The notes beneath the pieces are model-generated. The model did not search any database. It had not been told where the DNA came from and saw nothing but the letters and a program-made list of their open reading frames with translations. Positions 19,801-27,166 of a stretch of DNA of 64,000 nucleotides are shown piece by piece (positions within the stretch are counted from its first letter, which is position 1; every line of letters starts with the position of its first letter). This stretch comes from a virus, in IMG/VR virus record IMGVR_UViG_3300047551_000431, positions 27,481 through 91,480 of that record. One strand, 5' to 3'. A program made the translations under genes and the position numbers.

Positions 19801-21930
19801 TGCAGCTAGTACAAATGCTAAGTCTGTTGGTAATTTATGTTTAGGATGCTTATCAATAGGTTCAAAATTACCAGTAACATTATTAGGACTACCTACTTCT
19901 CCATATAATTTTAATTCTTGTGCAGAAAGAAAAGGATTTTTAAATTGTGTATCAGGAGAATGAAAGGTAAACAAACTATCTGAAACATTATTTAAAAAGT
20001 TGTTAGAGTCATTCCAACCTGAATCGTCTATCCATGATATAGATGTTAATGAAGGGTCGGGTTGTCTAGAATTATATGGGTAGTTTTGATAATAAATATT
20101 TTCATTATCTACGTTTCTATATGAACGCATGTTGTTAATGATACCCTTTGCTATGACAGTTTTGTTTCCTTCTCTAGAACTTCTTAAAATTTCATATCCC
20201 ACAATACCCGGTATTGCCATACCATAGTTATCAACAGGACATTTTATATTTTTAAATTGTACACCTAATACGCGAATAGCTACAGGTTTTAATCCATTAA
20301 CGCGAATTCTAGAAAAACCATCTACACCTGAAGGAAGATCTAATGATACATTTAGAACATCCGCAGGCATTTTGTGATGACGAATAGGTTTACCACAAAG
20401 ATCATAACTATCATTTCCAGGATCTGACCAACTGTGTGCTGACGCATTCCATATGTCAGGTCTATCATTAGGATAATTCTCAGTGGATTCCCAATACCCC
20501 ATTTTACCAGTAGCAATAACAGCACCACCAACAAATGGAGCAGATTCTTGTAAAGCCACACTGTTTGTATATGCAGTATTAATACTTTCCCAAATTGCAG
20601 GTGCTACATAAGGACCCCCTTGATCAAGATGTTGTTGATATTCTACGTTATCAAAAGTACCAGTTGCAAGTGATGCTATATCAGTACCATCAGGATTTAA
20701 TTCTCTTCCTATTTCTTTTGCTCTACCTGGAATATGATACGAACTTGATCTTTCTCCTGTGTTATATACCCATCTGATCCAGAATGCATATTGTTCATCG
20801 CGCATGTATCCTGTATCATTTCCTCCTCTCTTATAGTAATCAGGAGACTGTTCAACCATAACCCACTCAGTATTAATCTGATTAGCTAAAGGTTGATAGT
20901 TGAAATCAAATTTAGTACGGGGTCCTGTTCGTAGCATATACGGACCGTTCACATACAAACCATCTGACTTTTCATAAGCAGGTGATCTTAACGGAATTAC
21001 TTCAATAGGTACACTAGGTAAACTCTCATCTATGTAATCTATAGATATAGATACTGGTCCTTTTGTATTATATAATCCTATTCTTTTAGCGCTTGTTTGT
21101 TGATTAATAGTTCTTACAATGACTAATTCAAATTCATCAAATGTTTTTGAATCTAGATTTTTTATTGTAACTTCTAATGATCCTGATAAGTTATCATGAT
21201 CAAATAGTGCTTGAACTTCACTAGGTGTATAATAATCTGAATATCTCTGACCATTAATAGTATACGCTACCACAGCATAATAAGATCCATTTTGTAAAGC
21301 ACCGCCTGCCGCTCCTTTACTAATTGTAACACATGGTATAGTGATTAATTTAGCAAGTCTTATTTCTTCACAATCTAACTGATATGGTGGTTTAGGTTGA
21401 CAATCAACGCAATCTCTATCAGGATTAATGTCTTCACAAAAGTATGGTACACCCGGCCATGGTTGATCGAACGGTCCTAATCTAATATCACCAATGTTCA
21501 TGGTTCTGTCAGGATTTAAACCATCTATCCAATACAACTGATAAGAACAATCAAAGTTCTCTTTTGCTGTACCAATAATAAGATTTGACTTTTTAAAGTT
21601 TAGACAAGGATCGTTTACTACAGTAGTGTAAGTACACGAATCTTCTTTAAATAATCCAATTTCAGAATTTACATCATCAGTAGAGTATACTGCCCAATAG
21701 TCACTTGTAACTCGTACCTGACCGATAATAGTATATGGTGCATTTGTACACAACTTGTTTGCGGGTTCGTTACCAATGATACCTACGTCTCCACCAGCTG
21801 TATTATTTGTAGCATTGCGCGCATGCGACCACGTACCTTCTGGATAAAAGATATCATCAAAGTCTTTAATAAGACCTTTATTAAAGATTTCTGATTCTTG
21901 ACTATTCGCTGAATCTTGCTGCTTCGCCAT
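16822..21930 (-). CDS. Muzzle-type tail protein, 1702 aa
   Basis: The N-terminus (KGLIKDFDDIFYPEGTWSHARNATN) is the signature of the very large tail protein of crAss-like phages, called the muzzle in the phi-crAss001 structure, which closes the tail end below the ring proteins. The first 300 residues are Cys-rich and beta-rich (DCVDCQPKPPYQLDC). A Gly/Ala- and Ile-rich stretch near 730-790 could be buried or membrane-active. The C-terminal part is aromatic beta structure. The long size, its place directly after two ring-like genes and its one-base overlap with the tail hydrolase gene all agree. No enzyme motif is seen. Confidence 0.86.
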   Translation of the reverse strand: MAKQQDSANSQESEIFNKGLIKDFDDIFYPEGTWSHARNATNNTAGGDVGIIGNEPANKLCTNAPYTIIGQVRVTSDYWAVYSTDDVNSEIGLFKEDSCTYTTVVNDPCLNFKKSNLIIGTAKENFDCSYQLYWIDGLNPDRTMNIGDIRLGPFDQPWPGVPYFCEDINPDRDCVDCQPKPPYQLDCEEIRLAKLITIPCVTISKGAAGGALQNGSYYAVVAYTINGQRYSDYYTPSEVQALFDHDNLSGSLEVTIKNLDSKTFDEFELVIVRTINQQTSAKRIGLYNTKGPVSISIDYIDESLPSVPIEVIPLRSPAYEKSDGLYVNGPYMLRTGPRTKFDFNYQPLANQINTEWVMVEQSPDYYKRGGNDTGYMRDEQYAFWIRWVYNTGERSSSYHIPGRAKEIGRELNPDGTDIASLATGTFDNVEYQQHLDQGGPYVAPAIWESINTAYTNSVALQESAPFVGGAVIATGKMGYWESTENYPNDRPDIWNASAHSWSDPGNDSYDLCGKPIRHHKMPADVLNVSLDLPSGVDGFSRIRVNGLKPVAIRVLGVQFKNIKCPVDNYGMAIPGIVGYEILRSSREGNKTVIAKGIINNMRSYRNVDNENIYYQNYPYNSRQPDPSLTSISWIDDSGWNDSNNFLNNVSDSLFTFHSPDTQFKNPFLSAQELKLYGEVGSPNNVTGNFEPIDKHPKHKLPTDLAFVLAAVGGISIASQAIRGKEIKEYKPAQIFNAGISGLIAGPVSGPIISAGNAVNNAALPFAQNAYDQAEWTLANVIGTLFNPAGDSALSIYLDAGFTGTDSALLVPATTVTPTTGGIGSTQVTTYEYSEFGSMPTAIRAVTGAFMYINYVVDGTDRFIDLILKFTKYRQYALKYISHGSLLRHTKGALTIGNSRRYIKASGYLENQLQNFENITINNIFRGRCVTLNTSNPISATVGIDNSTQVLSTARNIEPRLQNEKRRFEEFQTSSYSYYAGLKVRLRNQYGQLPTIRQLTTGCVTKVPITNTSTDTSVLMPDSSIVFGGDVYIGRYTEKNTFFYFYDWLMDQPDGTEFDYRLRSMVSNPRFWADFTKFDTNLFVSKFISSIVGFQIGQLFDALPNDMHNLDLDPFTDSEGFFGQGLSAIGSAFKLSKKDVYFYLFQSGVRDFFVESEINVDLRDWGNSIAERHYDPYRFTNLKELFGTDVIKSGNYFKYDLSLSVSRIFNNFVSWGSMQARYYNPMVAETCYTYYPNRIIYSLPQQDEAVNDFWQVFLPNNYKDFTSRVIAVKPISKNGALILFETQGPAQFLGVDTLQTDAGTKITIGDGGLFSQPLQYLTNADSEFQHGSCQNRLSITNTPVGAFYVSQSQGKVFAVTGQGLDEISAASMRWWFNKYLPYQLTLDFPDYIYTDNPIVGIGCQSVFDNSNMILYFSKRDFRKRRDITDTVVYAPQKGYNTFLVNNSIEVQLGDPAYFEDCSWTISYDPKNQMWISFHDWHPELAVSSKNYFLTTKTNAAGEGGIWRHNDRTDLFSNFYGVDYPFEIEYIAATGQIVNTLKSLEYDLECYTYDVDGIDMYHVLDFNFDHAVVHNTEQVSGVLNLNLNPKGNPIAALQYPIINPTSIDILYSKEEQKYRMNQFWDITRDRGEFTFPNVQQSIWSTELNGYKRQLNINNLDYQKSAFERKKFRHYTTHVLLYRNISGPIKMLFKITNVKNQYSPR

Positions 21931-21931
21931 A

Positions 21932-22837
21932 TTAAACTACATTATTGATATTAAATTGTGTGGGACGACCTATAGATTTAAACATATCATAGTACTTAGA
22001 GTACATTGCTTTTCTATTCATCGCCCATACCTTTTGCATCTCAGAGAAGTTAGGTGTATTAACTATAGATAACGCATTGTTTCTAGCGGCACGTAACTCG
22101 GCGTTTACTAACTGAAACTGATTAGCAATTGTTGGATTACCATCCATCAACATATTTTCTAATATACGCTTCTTAAGCGCATACTCATAATATTCATTAA
22201 TCATTGGATGATCAGGAACTAGTAAGTTACCTTCAGCATCTTCCATATTACCTTGGTAGTTGATATATAGTTTTCCAGTTTCTAGATTTGTAAATATAAA
22301 CCCATCTTTGATATAACCTTCATCTTTACCTTTATAGTTTAAGTCTGCACAATCACAATTGATCATGTAAGCATTTTTAAATCTTAAAGGAGTAAGCATG
22401 TTATATGTACGAGTTTCTGTACCTATTACCTGTATGAGACTATATGTATTACCGCATTGTGTTAAGCATGTAGACTCAGGAGGTAACGTTGTTCCAGCAC
22501 ATGTTGTAGCTTCAACCCAAGGTTTGTAACTAGGTACAACTTCTTGAATATTAGTTCCTTGCGGAAGTGTTGTTGTAATACTGTATTCTCCACAAAGTAA
22601 TGCAAAGTTCATTACATGAAAGTTCTCAGGAAGACGTGTCCTATAGTGTTCTATTTCTAGAACCATTTCATTAGTCTTTTCTATGCGCAGACCTAAATCA
22701 TAGTTTACTTTCATTGCAATCTTAATTAACTGTGCTGGTTCAATAACACCGTCTGTTGCAATACTGCGTAAGTCTGTTCTTACATCTTCGAGTAAAGAAT
22801 CAAAACTTCTGTATTTGAGTGTATAATTATAATTCAT
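21932..22837 (-). CDS. Tail ring / connector protein, 301 aa
   Basis: Conserved crAss-like structural protein placed directly before the muzzle gene. It begins with helices (FDSLLEDVRTDLRSIATDG), followed by LPENFHVMNFALLCGEY at about 75-90, a Cys-containing beta middle and a C-terminal helical part (EYYEYALKKRILENMLMDG). In phi-crAss001 several ring proteins stack between portal and muzzle, and size, position and layout fit one of these. Which ring it is cannot be told from sequence alone. Two bases separate it from each neighbour. Confidence 0.72.
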   Translation of the reverse strand: MNYNYTLKYRSFDSLLEDVRTDLRSIATDGVIEPAQLIKIAMKVNYDLGLRIEKTNEMVLEIEHYRTRLPENFHVMNFALLCGEYSITTTLPQGTNIQEVVPSYKPWVEATTCAGTTLPPESTCLTQCGNTYSLIQVIGTETRTYNMLTPLRFKNAYMINCDCADLNYKGKDEGYIKDGFIFTNLETGKLYINYQGNMEDAEGNLLVPDHPMINEYYEYALKKRILENMLMDGNPTIANQFQLVNAELRAARNNALSIVNTPNFSEMQKVWAMNRKAMYSKYYDMFKSIGRPTQFNINNVV

Positions 22838-22839
22838 GA

Positions 22840-23508
22840 TTATGATCTAAGTAAACTTTGTTTGTCTGCAGGTGCCGGATCCGTATTTATCTGACTACTT
22901 CTTAAGAAGTCGTTGATTACTTGTTGTTCTATTTGTGCAAATAGATCAGCGGGTATATTTAAGTATTGACTTTGTACAGCTTGACATTCATCATCACAAG
23001 TTAATCCAGCTAAGGAACCTTCAAAGATTCCATCAATTTGAGCACTATCCCATTCAACATTAGGAATAAAAAGATAACCGTCTAATAACCAGTAATACTT
23101 TTTGTTATTATATTTGAATCCGGATGTTTTTTGTAATGACGTATATAACTGAGGAGTTGTTCTGAACGCTTCTACGGAACCATCTATAGATGCTACTGTT
23201 CTTAATAGCGGTCCATTAGATCCTTCTAAAATAGCAGGTAGTTTTTCTTTAGTACGTTTAATTTTTATTCCTGATTGCACTTCGCAACAAGCTGCAACTT
23301 TATCAACCTCTATAAGATCGACGCAAGGTATTCTTTTATACAAAGAGTTAAACTTTGCTTGACTGGTTTGACCATCCTGTCTTTTGATAAACATCTTAGC
23401 ATACTTAAGTATGTTACTGTAAATCAATCGATCAGTAATAAAAGAGTCAGCATCAACTGCTTTGATACCATTACGTACTCTTGATATTGCTTCAGCTATT
23501 GTATTCAT
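22840..23508 (-). CDS. Tail ring / connector protein, 222 aa
   Basis: Probable second ring protein. The N-terminal helix (AEAISRVRNGIKAVDADSF) leads into IYSNILKYAKMFIKRQDG. A beta-rich middle (FKYNNKKYYWLLDGYLFIPN at about 130-150) precedes a C-terminal helix. A helix-beta-helix plan of this kind is shared with the 235-residue gene at 32699-33406, and both resemble the small connector proteins of crAss-like tails. It ends two bases before the 301-residue ring gene and overlaps its upstream neighbour by one base. Confidence 0.68.
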   Translation of the reverse strand: MNTIAEAISRVRNGIKAVDADSFITDRLIYSNILKYAKMFIKRQDGQTSQAKFNSLYKRIPCVDLIEVDKVAACCEVQSGIKIKRTKEKLPAILEGSNGPLLRTVASIDGSVEAFRTTPQLYTSLQKTSGFKYNNKKYYWLLDGYLFIPNVEWDSAQIDGIFEGSLAGLTCDDECQAVQSQYLNIPADLFAQIEQQVINDFLRSSQINTDPAPADKQSLLRS

Positions 23509-24074
23509 TATTCAAATTCGTTATATTCATCTGATATATCCACGTTTATTTTTTTCTTAGGTACTTTATGGTAACTTGATATATAATCTTTACCGTTAAC
23601 CTCTACATACATTTTCCAGTTTTCTGGAAACATCTTTGCTACCAATCTTTTAAACTCACGCGCTGGTTTAAAAATCCATAATGTACTATCCTCTATTCTA
23701 TACTTAACATTAGTGTTTGTATAGAATATTTTACCTAGCTGACCATCTGTGGTCCAGTTCTTATGCATGACTTTTACACCATACTTAATTGATTTACCAA
23801 AGTCCACATTCTCTTTTTGAACAACATGACAGCTACCTATAAATAATCTACCAATACCTTGCGATAAGTCTACACCCTCTCTAGTATTAATAACAGTATC
23901 AACTATTTTCTCTTTATTAAATGTTCTGATAATCTTAGCTATCTGAGCAGGTTTATATTTTTTCAAATGAGGATACTTCTCCCGTAAAGCTTTTAAAAAA
24001 TGTTTATCGTGTGCATTTTTTCTAGGTGCTCTGTAACGAGGTTTATTAAGATCCGGTTTTCTAAAGTTCTCCAT
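23508..24074 (-). CDS. Conserved phage protein of unknown function, 188 aa
   Basis: Not assigned to a named family. It is very basic at the N-terminus (KPRYRAPRKNAHDKHFLKAL), with the stretch YKPAQIAKIIRTFNKEKIVD at about 40-60 and GIGRLFIGSCHVV at about 75. The segment IFYTNTNVKYR followed by LWIFKPAREFKRLVAKMFP at about 115-145 is a pattern I recall from Bacteroidetes phages, always without a function. It opens the tail-ring operon and starts about 70 bases downstream of a terminator, so it may be the first gene of that transcript. Confidence 0.6.
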   Translation of the reverse strand: MENFRKPDLNKPRYRAPRKNAHDKHFLKALREKYPHLKKYKPAQIAKIIRTFNKEKIVDTVINTREGVDLSQGIGRLFIGSCHVVQKENVDFGKSIKYGVKVMHKNWTTDGQLGKIFYTNTNVKYRIEDSTLWIFKPAREFKRLVAKMFPENWKMYVEVNGKDYISSYHKVPKKKINVDISDEYNEFE

Positions 24075-24146
24075 AGTCCTTATTATAATTTACAAAATTT
24101 ATTCGAGGTTTGAAAGTTACAAAGGATTTAAGTATCAACCAAATAG

Positions 24147-24172
24147 AAAAACCCCTGATCATTACCAGGGGT
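24147..24172 (-). terminator. Rho-independent terminator
   Basis: On the minus strand, ACCCCTG pairs with CAGGGGT around a short loop and is followed by TTTTTCTATTT. It ends the Cys-rich fibre operon, 40 bases after the stop of the 183-residue gene. Confidence 0.85.
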
Positions 24173-24212
24173 CTCTCAGGTTAGTCACGCTAAACCAACA
24201 AACGTAGACTAT

Positions 24213-24764
24213 TTATGAATTTGTTGTAAATGAGATTGTAGCTGTAATACTACCTTGTCCAATACCACATACGCTTTCTAATTTCGCATAGTAGGTTGTA
24301 CCAGCTGTTAAATTCTGAACAGTTAAACTACCACCTGTTAAAGTATCAATAGTACTAACTGTTCCAAAATTAGGATCTGTAGATATGCTTAATGAATAGG
24401 TATCACCTAAAGGAAGTACATCTGTCCAGTTAAATACTACAGCTGTAGTACCTAAATAACTAAGATGGAAATCCATTGCACAAGGACAAGTTGGTTCCCA
24501 AAAGTTAACTGATAACATCTGATATACTTGTTCTAAAGTAGTATTCGGAGTTATCTGCATACCTGGTAAACCTACTGAGTTTAGCGCGTTATATATATTA
24601 TATAGAGGTCGATGTTTTACACAAGTATCTAAGATAGTTTCACTACAAGGATTAGGATCTGGAAACAATGGGTCCGGAGGACATTGTGGAACAAAAGGAA
24701 CTTGAACAGGTGTATCCTTACACCCGCAAGTATTATTTGATGTATTACATTTAGTGCATGCCAT
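24213..24764 (-). CDS. Cys-rich fibre protein with fibronectin III domain, 183 aa
   Basis: The N-terminal 50 residues are Cys- and Pro-rich (CTKCNTSNNTCGC, then FVPQCPPDPLFPDPNPC). The C-terminal 90 residues look like one fibronectin type III domain (AVVFNWTDV, then YSLSISTDPNFG, then LTAGTTYYAKLES). FN3 domains are common on phage surfaces, where they are thought to bind carbohydrate or cell-surface polymers. The gene is the last of a five-gene fibre operon and is followed by a strong terminator. A head- or tail-fibre role is inferred. Confidence 0.65.
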   Translation of the reverse strand: MACTKCNTSNNTCGCKDTPVQVPFVPQCPPDPLFPDPNPCSETILDTCVKHRPLYNIYNALNSVGLPGMQITPNTTLEQVYQMLSVNFWEPTCPCAMDFHLSYLGTTAVVFNWTDVLPLGDTYSLSISTDPNFGTVSTIDTLTGGSLTVQNLTAGTTYYAKLESVCGIGQGSITATISFTTNS

Positions 24765-24765
24765 A

Positions 24766-26277
24766 TTACGAAGCTGTTACTGAGTCAAATCCTGAATATC
24801 TAATGTATGTACCAACTTGTGTACCGATTCTTATCTTATAGTCAGTACCTGATGTCAAACCTATAAAACCATCTGTGAGAGGTGTTGTGATAGGATTAAC
24901 AAAAGTTTTAGTATCGATTAGTGTTACTTCATCGTCAGCATAAAGTTGAACATAGTAAGTAACACCTACAATAGAAGCGGGGTTAGTAAATTGGAAATAA
25001 ATTTCTGCAGGTATAGAAGTGTTGTAAGTTAAAGAAGGAACCATTCCGGGATTCAAGAAAGATGAACTGATACTACCAGTACAAGCAATATTATTTGTAT
25101 TCTCTATACAGTATGTTAGTATTATATCTAAGTCTGACCATGATTGTACAGCAGTTGCTCCAAGTGCTACAGTTATCGGAGCACCATTAAGATTAGCTAC
25201 GATAGCTGGAACTGGAGAAACAGCATAGGTGTTCCCAAATTTATCAGCAATTGTTAAAGCGATACCTGCAGCACAATCAACAGCACCGGGTGCGGTAGTT
25301 CCTAAAAGAGGAACACTTAAGTTTGTTGACACTATACTAATGGTTCCGAATGAAACACTTGTACTATTACAAGTAAGAGAATCATTACAGCAAGTGTTTA
25401 AGATATTATCTACAGCAGCTCTAAGATCACACACGGTCAACCAAAGATTATTGATAGCATCAGCTGCGGTACTATAGTTAGATTGTAAAACCCAACCTGG
25501 TGTCATACCCATCAACCCAGAACCATATAGTTTTGGAAGATTATCTAAGTTAGTGCATTGTTTAGAAATAGCACTAATGATAGATGTAGTTGTTCCTGTA
25601 GCATTTCTTAGATTACAAAACTCTTGCTCAAGTGATTGACAAAAAGTAGTAACCTGTAATACAGTATTAGGATATAAACAATTAGATAAAGTTGTAGGAA
25701 CAGAAGGTGAATAATTATTCACCCATGTTTCAAGATTAGTAATACGTTGACCTTGATTACTTACAGTAGTTTGCAATCCTGCAAACTGAGTTGACAATGT
25801 ACAAACACGAGCTCCTATCGCAGCAGCATAGTCTGCAATATTCATTGTGGTAATGTTATTACCAAAACCGTCTGTATACTGAAAACAAGGTGCTATTGTT
25901 ATTACACAATCAGGACAATTTCCGGTTGTTTGTGCAGACGATACCGAGAAAGATTTAGCTGTAGAAGAGAGTGCTACAGGTGTAGCTCCTGAACAACAGT
26001 TATTTAATGCACATAGTTTGTCAATAATAAACTGAACTAAATCATGAAAGTTTTCTGGTTTTGGACAAACAGGATCAAAACAACTTAAATCAAAAGAATC
26101 AAGATTTGTTTGATCTAATAAGTCGCAAAGTTCAACAGCTAGTTTATAAGTAACATCACTTACTGTATCACCCTTTTGTAGATTGATACATGCAATATCT
26201 GGTCCTTGCCAAGTAACACAGTTACTCGATATAGGGTTACAGTTCTGTTGATTATTTGAAGGTTTTACTGGGATCAT
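24766..26277 (-). CDS. Structural fibre protein with C-terminal FN3-like domain, 503 aa
   Basis: The opening (NCVTWQGPDIACI, then KGDTVSDVTYKLAVELCDLL and FHDLVQFIIDKLCAL) is a signature of fibre proteins in Bacteroidetes phages. A second related helical segment (AINNLWLTVCDLRAAVDNILN) appears at about 275-295, so the N-terminal part is probably a duplicated trimer-forming module. The last 110 residues are an Ig/FN3-like beta domain (TSGTDYKIRIGTQVG). Cysteines are regularly spaced. One base separates it from the 183-residue gene. Likely part of a surface fibre. Confidence 0.66.
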   Translation of the reverse strand: MIPVKPSNNQQNCNPISSNCVTWQGPDIACINLQKGDTVSDVTYKLAVELCDLLDQTNLDSFDLSCFDPVCPKPENFHDLVQFIIDKLCALNNCCSGATPVALSSTAKSFSVSSAQTTGNCPDCVITIAPCFQYTDGFGNNITTMNIADYAAAIGARVCTLSTQFAGLQTTVSNQGQRITNLETWVNNYSPSVPTTLSNCLYPNTVLQVTTFCQSLEQEFCNLRNATGTTTSIISAISKQCTNLDNLPKLYGSGLMGMTPGWVLQSNYSTAADAINNLWLTVCDLRAAVDNILNTCCNDSLTCNSTSVSFGTISIVSTNLSVPLLGTTAPGAVDCAAGIALTIADKFGNTYAVSPVPAIVANLNGAPITVALGATAVQSWSDLDIILTYCIENTNNIACTGSISSSFLNPGMVPSLTYNTSIPAEIYFQFTNPASIVGVTYYVQLYADDEVTLIDTKTFVNPITTPLTDGFIGLTSGTDYKIRIGTQVGTYIRYSGFDSVTAS

Positions 26278-26318
26278 CTTATATATAATTTACGTATTTT
26301 TTAGTCAGTTTCAAAATA

Positions 26319-27161
26319 TTAGGAGAAACAAGAATTACACTCTCCATTATTTATAATCATTGTTTCAGCAGGGTTTGTAAAATCAATAGTTTTGATTTTA
26401 GGAATAACAGTCGGACTTATTGGAGAAACAACGTTATTAATAAGCATACAACAACCTTGATAGTTTACAAGTACTGGTAAGTCTGCAGGTGTAATCTCCT
26501 CAGTTACAACAAAGTTAAAAGTAAAAATTTCATCTCCTAAATCTTCTAAGAAATAAGTACAGCAAATATCACCAGGACAACAACCTATGGATGGTTCTAT
26601 CGATGGGTTATATGTATGATCACCATAAGTTCCGTATGTATAGGTAACAGTAACAGGAGCTGGTAATGGAACACCTGTAGGTTCCTCACAAACTTCTGGT
26701 TCTGGTGCAGGTGTCGGTACTATACATGCATTTGCATTATATAAGTTAGCAAGATCGCATGCTTTCTTTTTTACAGTAATTCTGTCAATATCAATATTAG
26801 TGCATACTGATTCTATACCATGTTTTAAACCTTTGAATATATCCCAATAAGCATTAGCAAACTTAACATTAGTATCAATCTCATTCTGAGTTTCAGAAGT
26901 TTGTGTAAACTGCTCAAAGTATTCAGGAACTACCTTTGGTATTTCTGGTTCAGTAGCTGGCAAGCATGTTATACAATCGTCACAGACTTGTGTTATCGTA
27001 ACATCAGGAACTCCATCACAAGGTGCTGTGTTATTAATAACACTCCAACAAGCATCAGATCCTGCGATTTTAATAACAGTACCAACATATACTGAGTATA
27101 TTGCTGGTATTATCAGTACTTCATTGTTATTCTCACAGTTCTGTAAAGTTACGCAATTCAT
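26319..27161 (-). CDS. Cys-rich structural protein, 280 aa
   Basis: The N-terminal 70 residues form a Cys module (L..C...., YVGTVIKI, DACWSV, VTITQVCDDCITC) that also occurs twice at the end of the neighbouring 947-residue protein. A middle region has the helical segment FANAYWDIFKGLKHGIESV. The Pro-rich part (PAPEPEVCEEPTGVPLPAP) is followed by a Cys-rich beta tail. No enzyme motif is seen. It lies in the fibre operon, six bases after the vWA gene. Probably a surface or fibre-attachment protein. Confidence 0.62.
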   Translation of the reverse strand: MNCVTLQNCENNNEVLIIPAIYSVYVGTVIKIAGSDACWSVINNTAPCDGVPDVTITQVCDDCITCLPATEPEIPKVVPEYFEQFTQTSETQNEIDTNVKFANAYWDIFKGLKHGIESVCTNIDIDRITVKKKACDLANLYNANACIVPTPAPEPEVCEEPTGVPLPAPVTVTYTYGTYGDHTYNPSIEPSIGCCPGDICCTYFLEDLGDEIFTFNFVVTEEITPADLPVLVNYQGCCMLINNVVSPISPTVIPKIKTIDFTNPAETMIINNGECNSCFS

Positions 27162-27166
27162 TTATA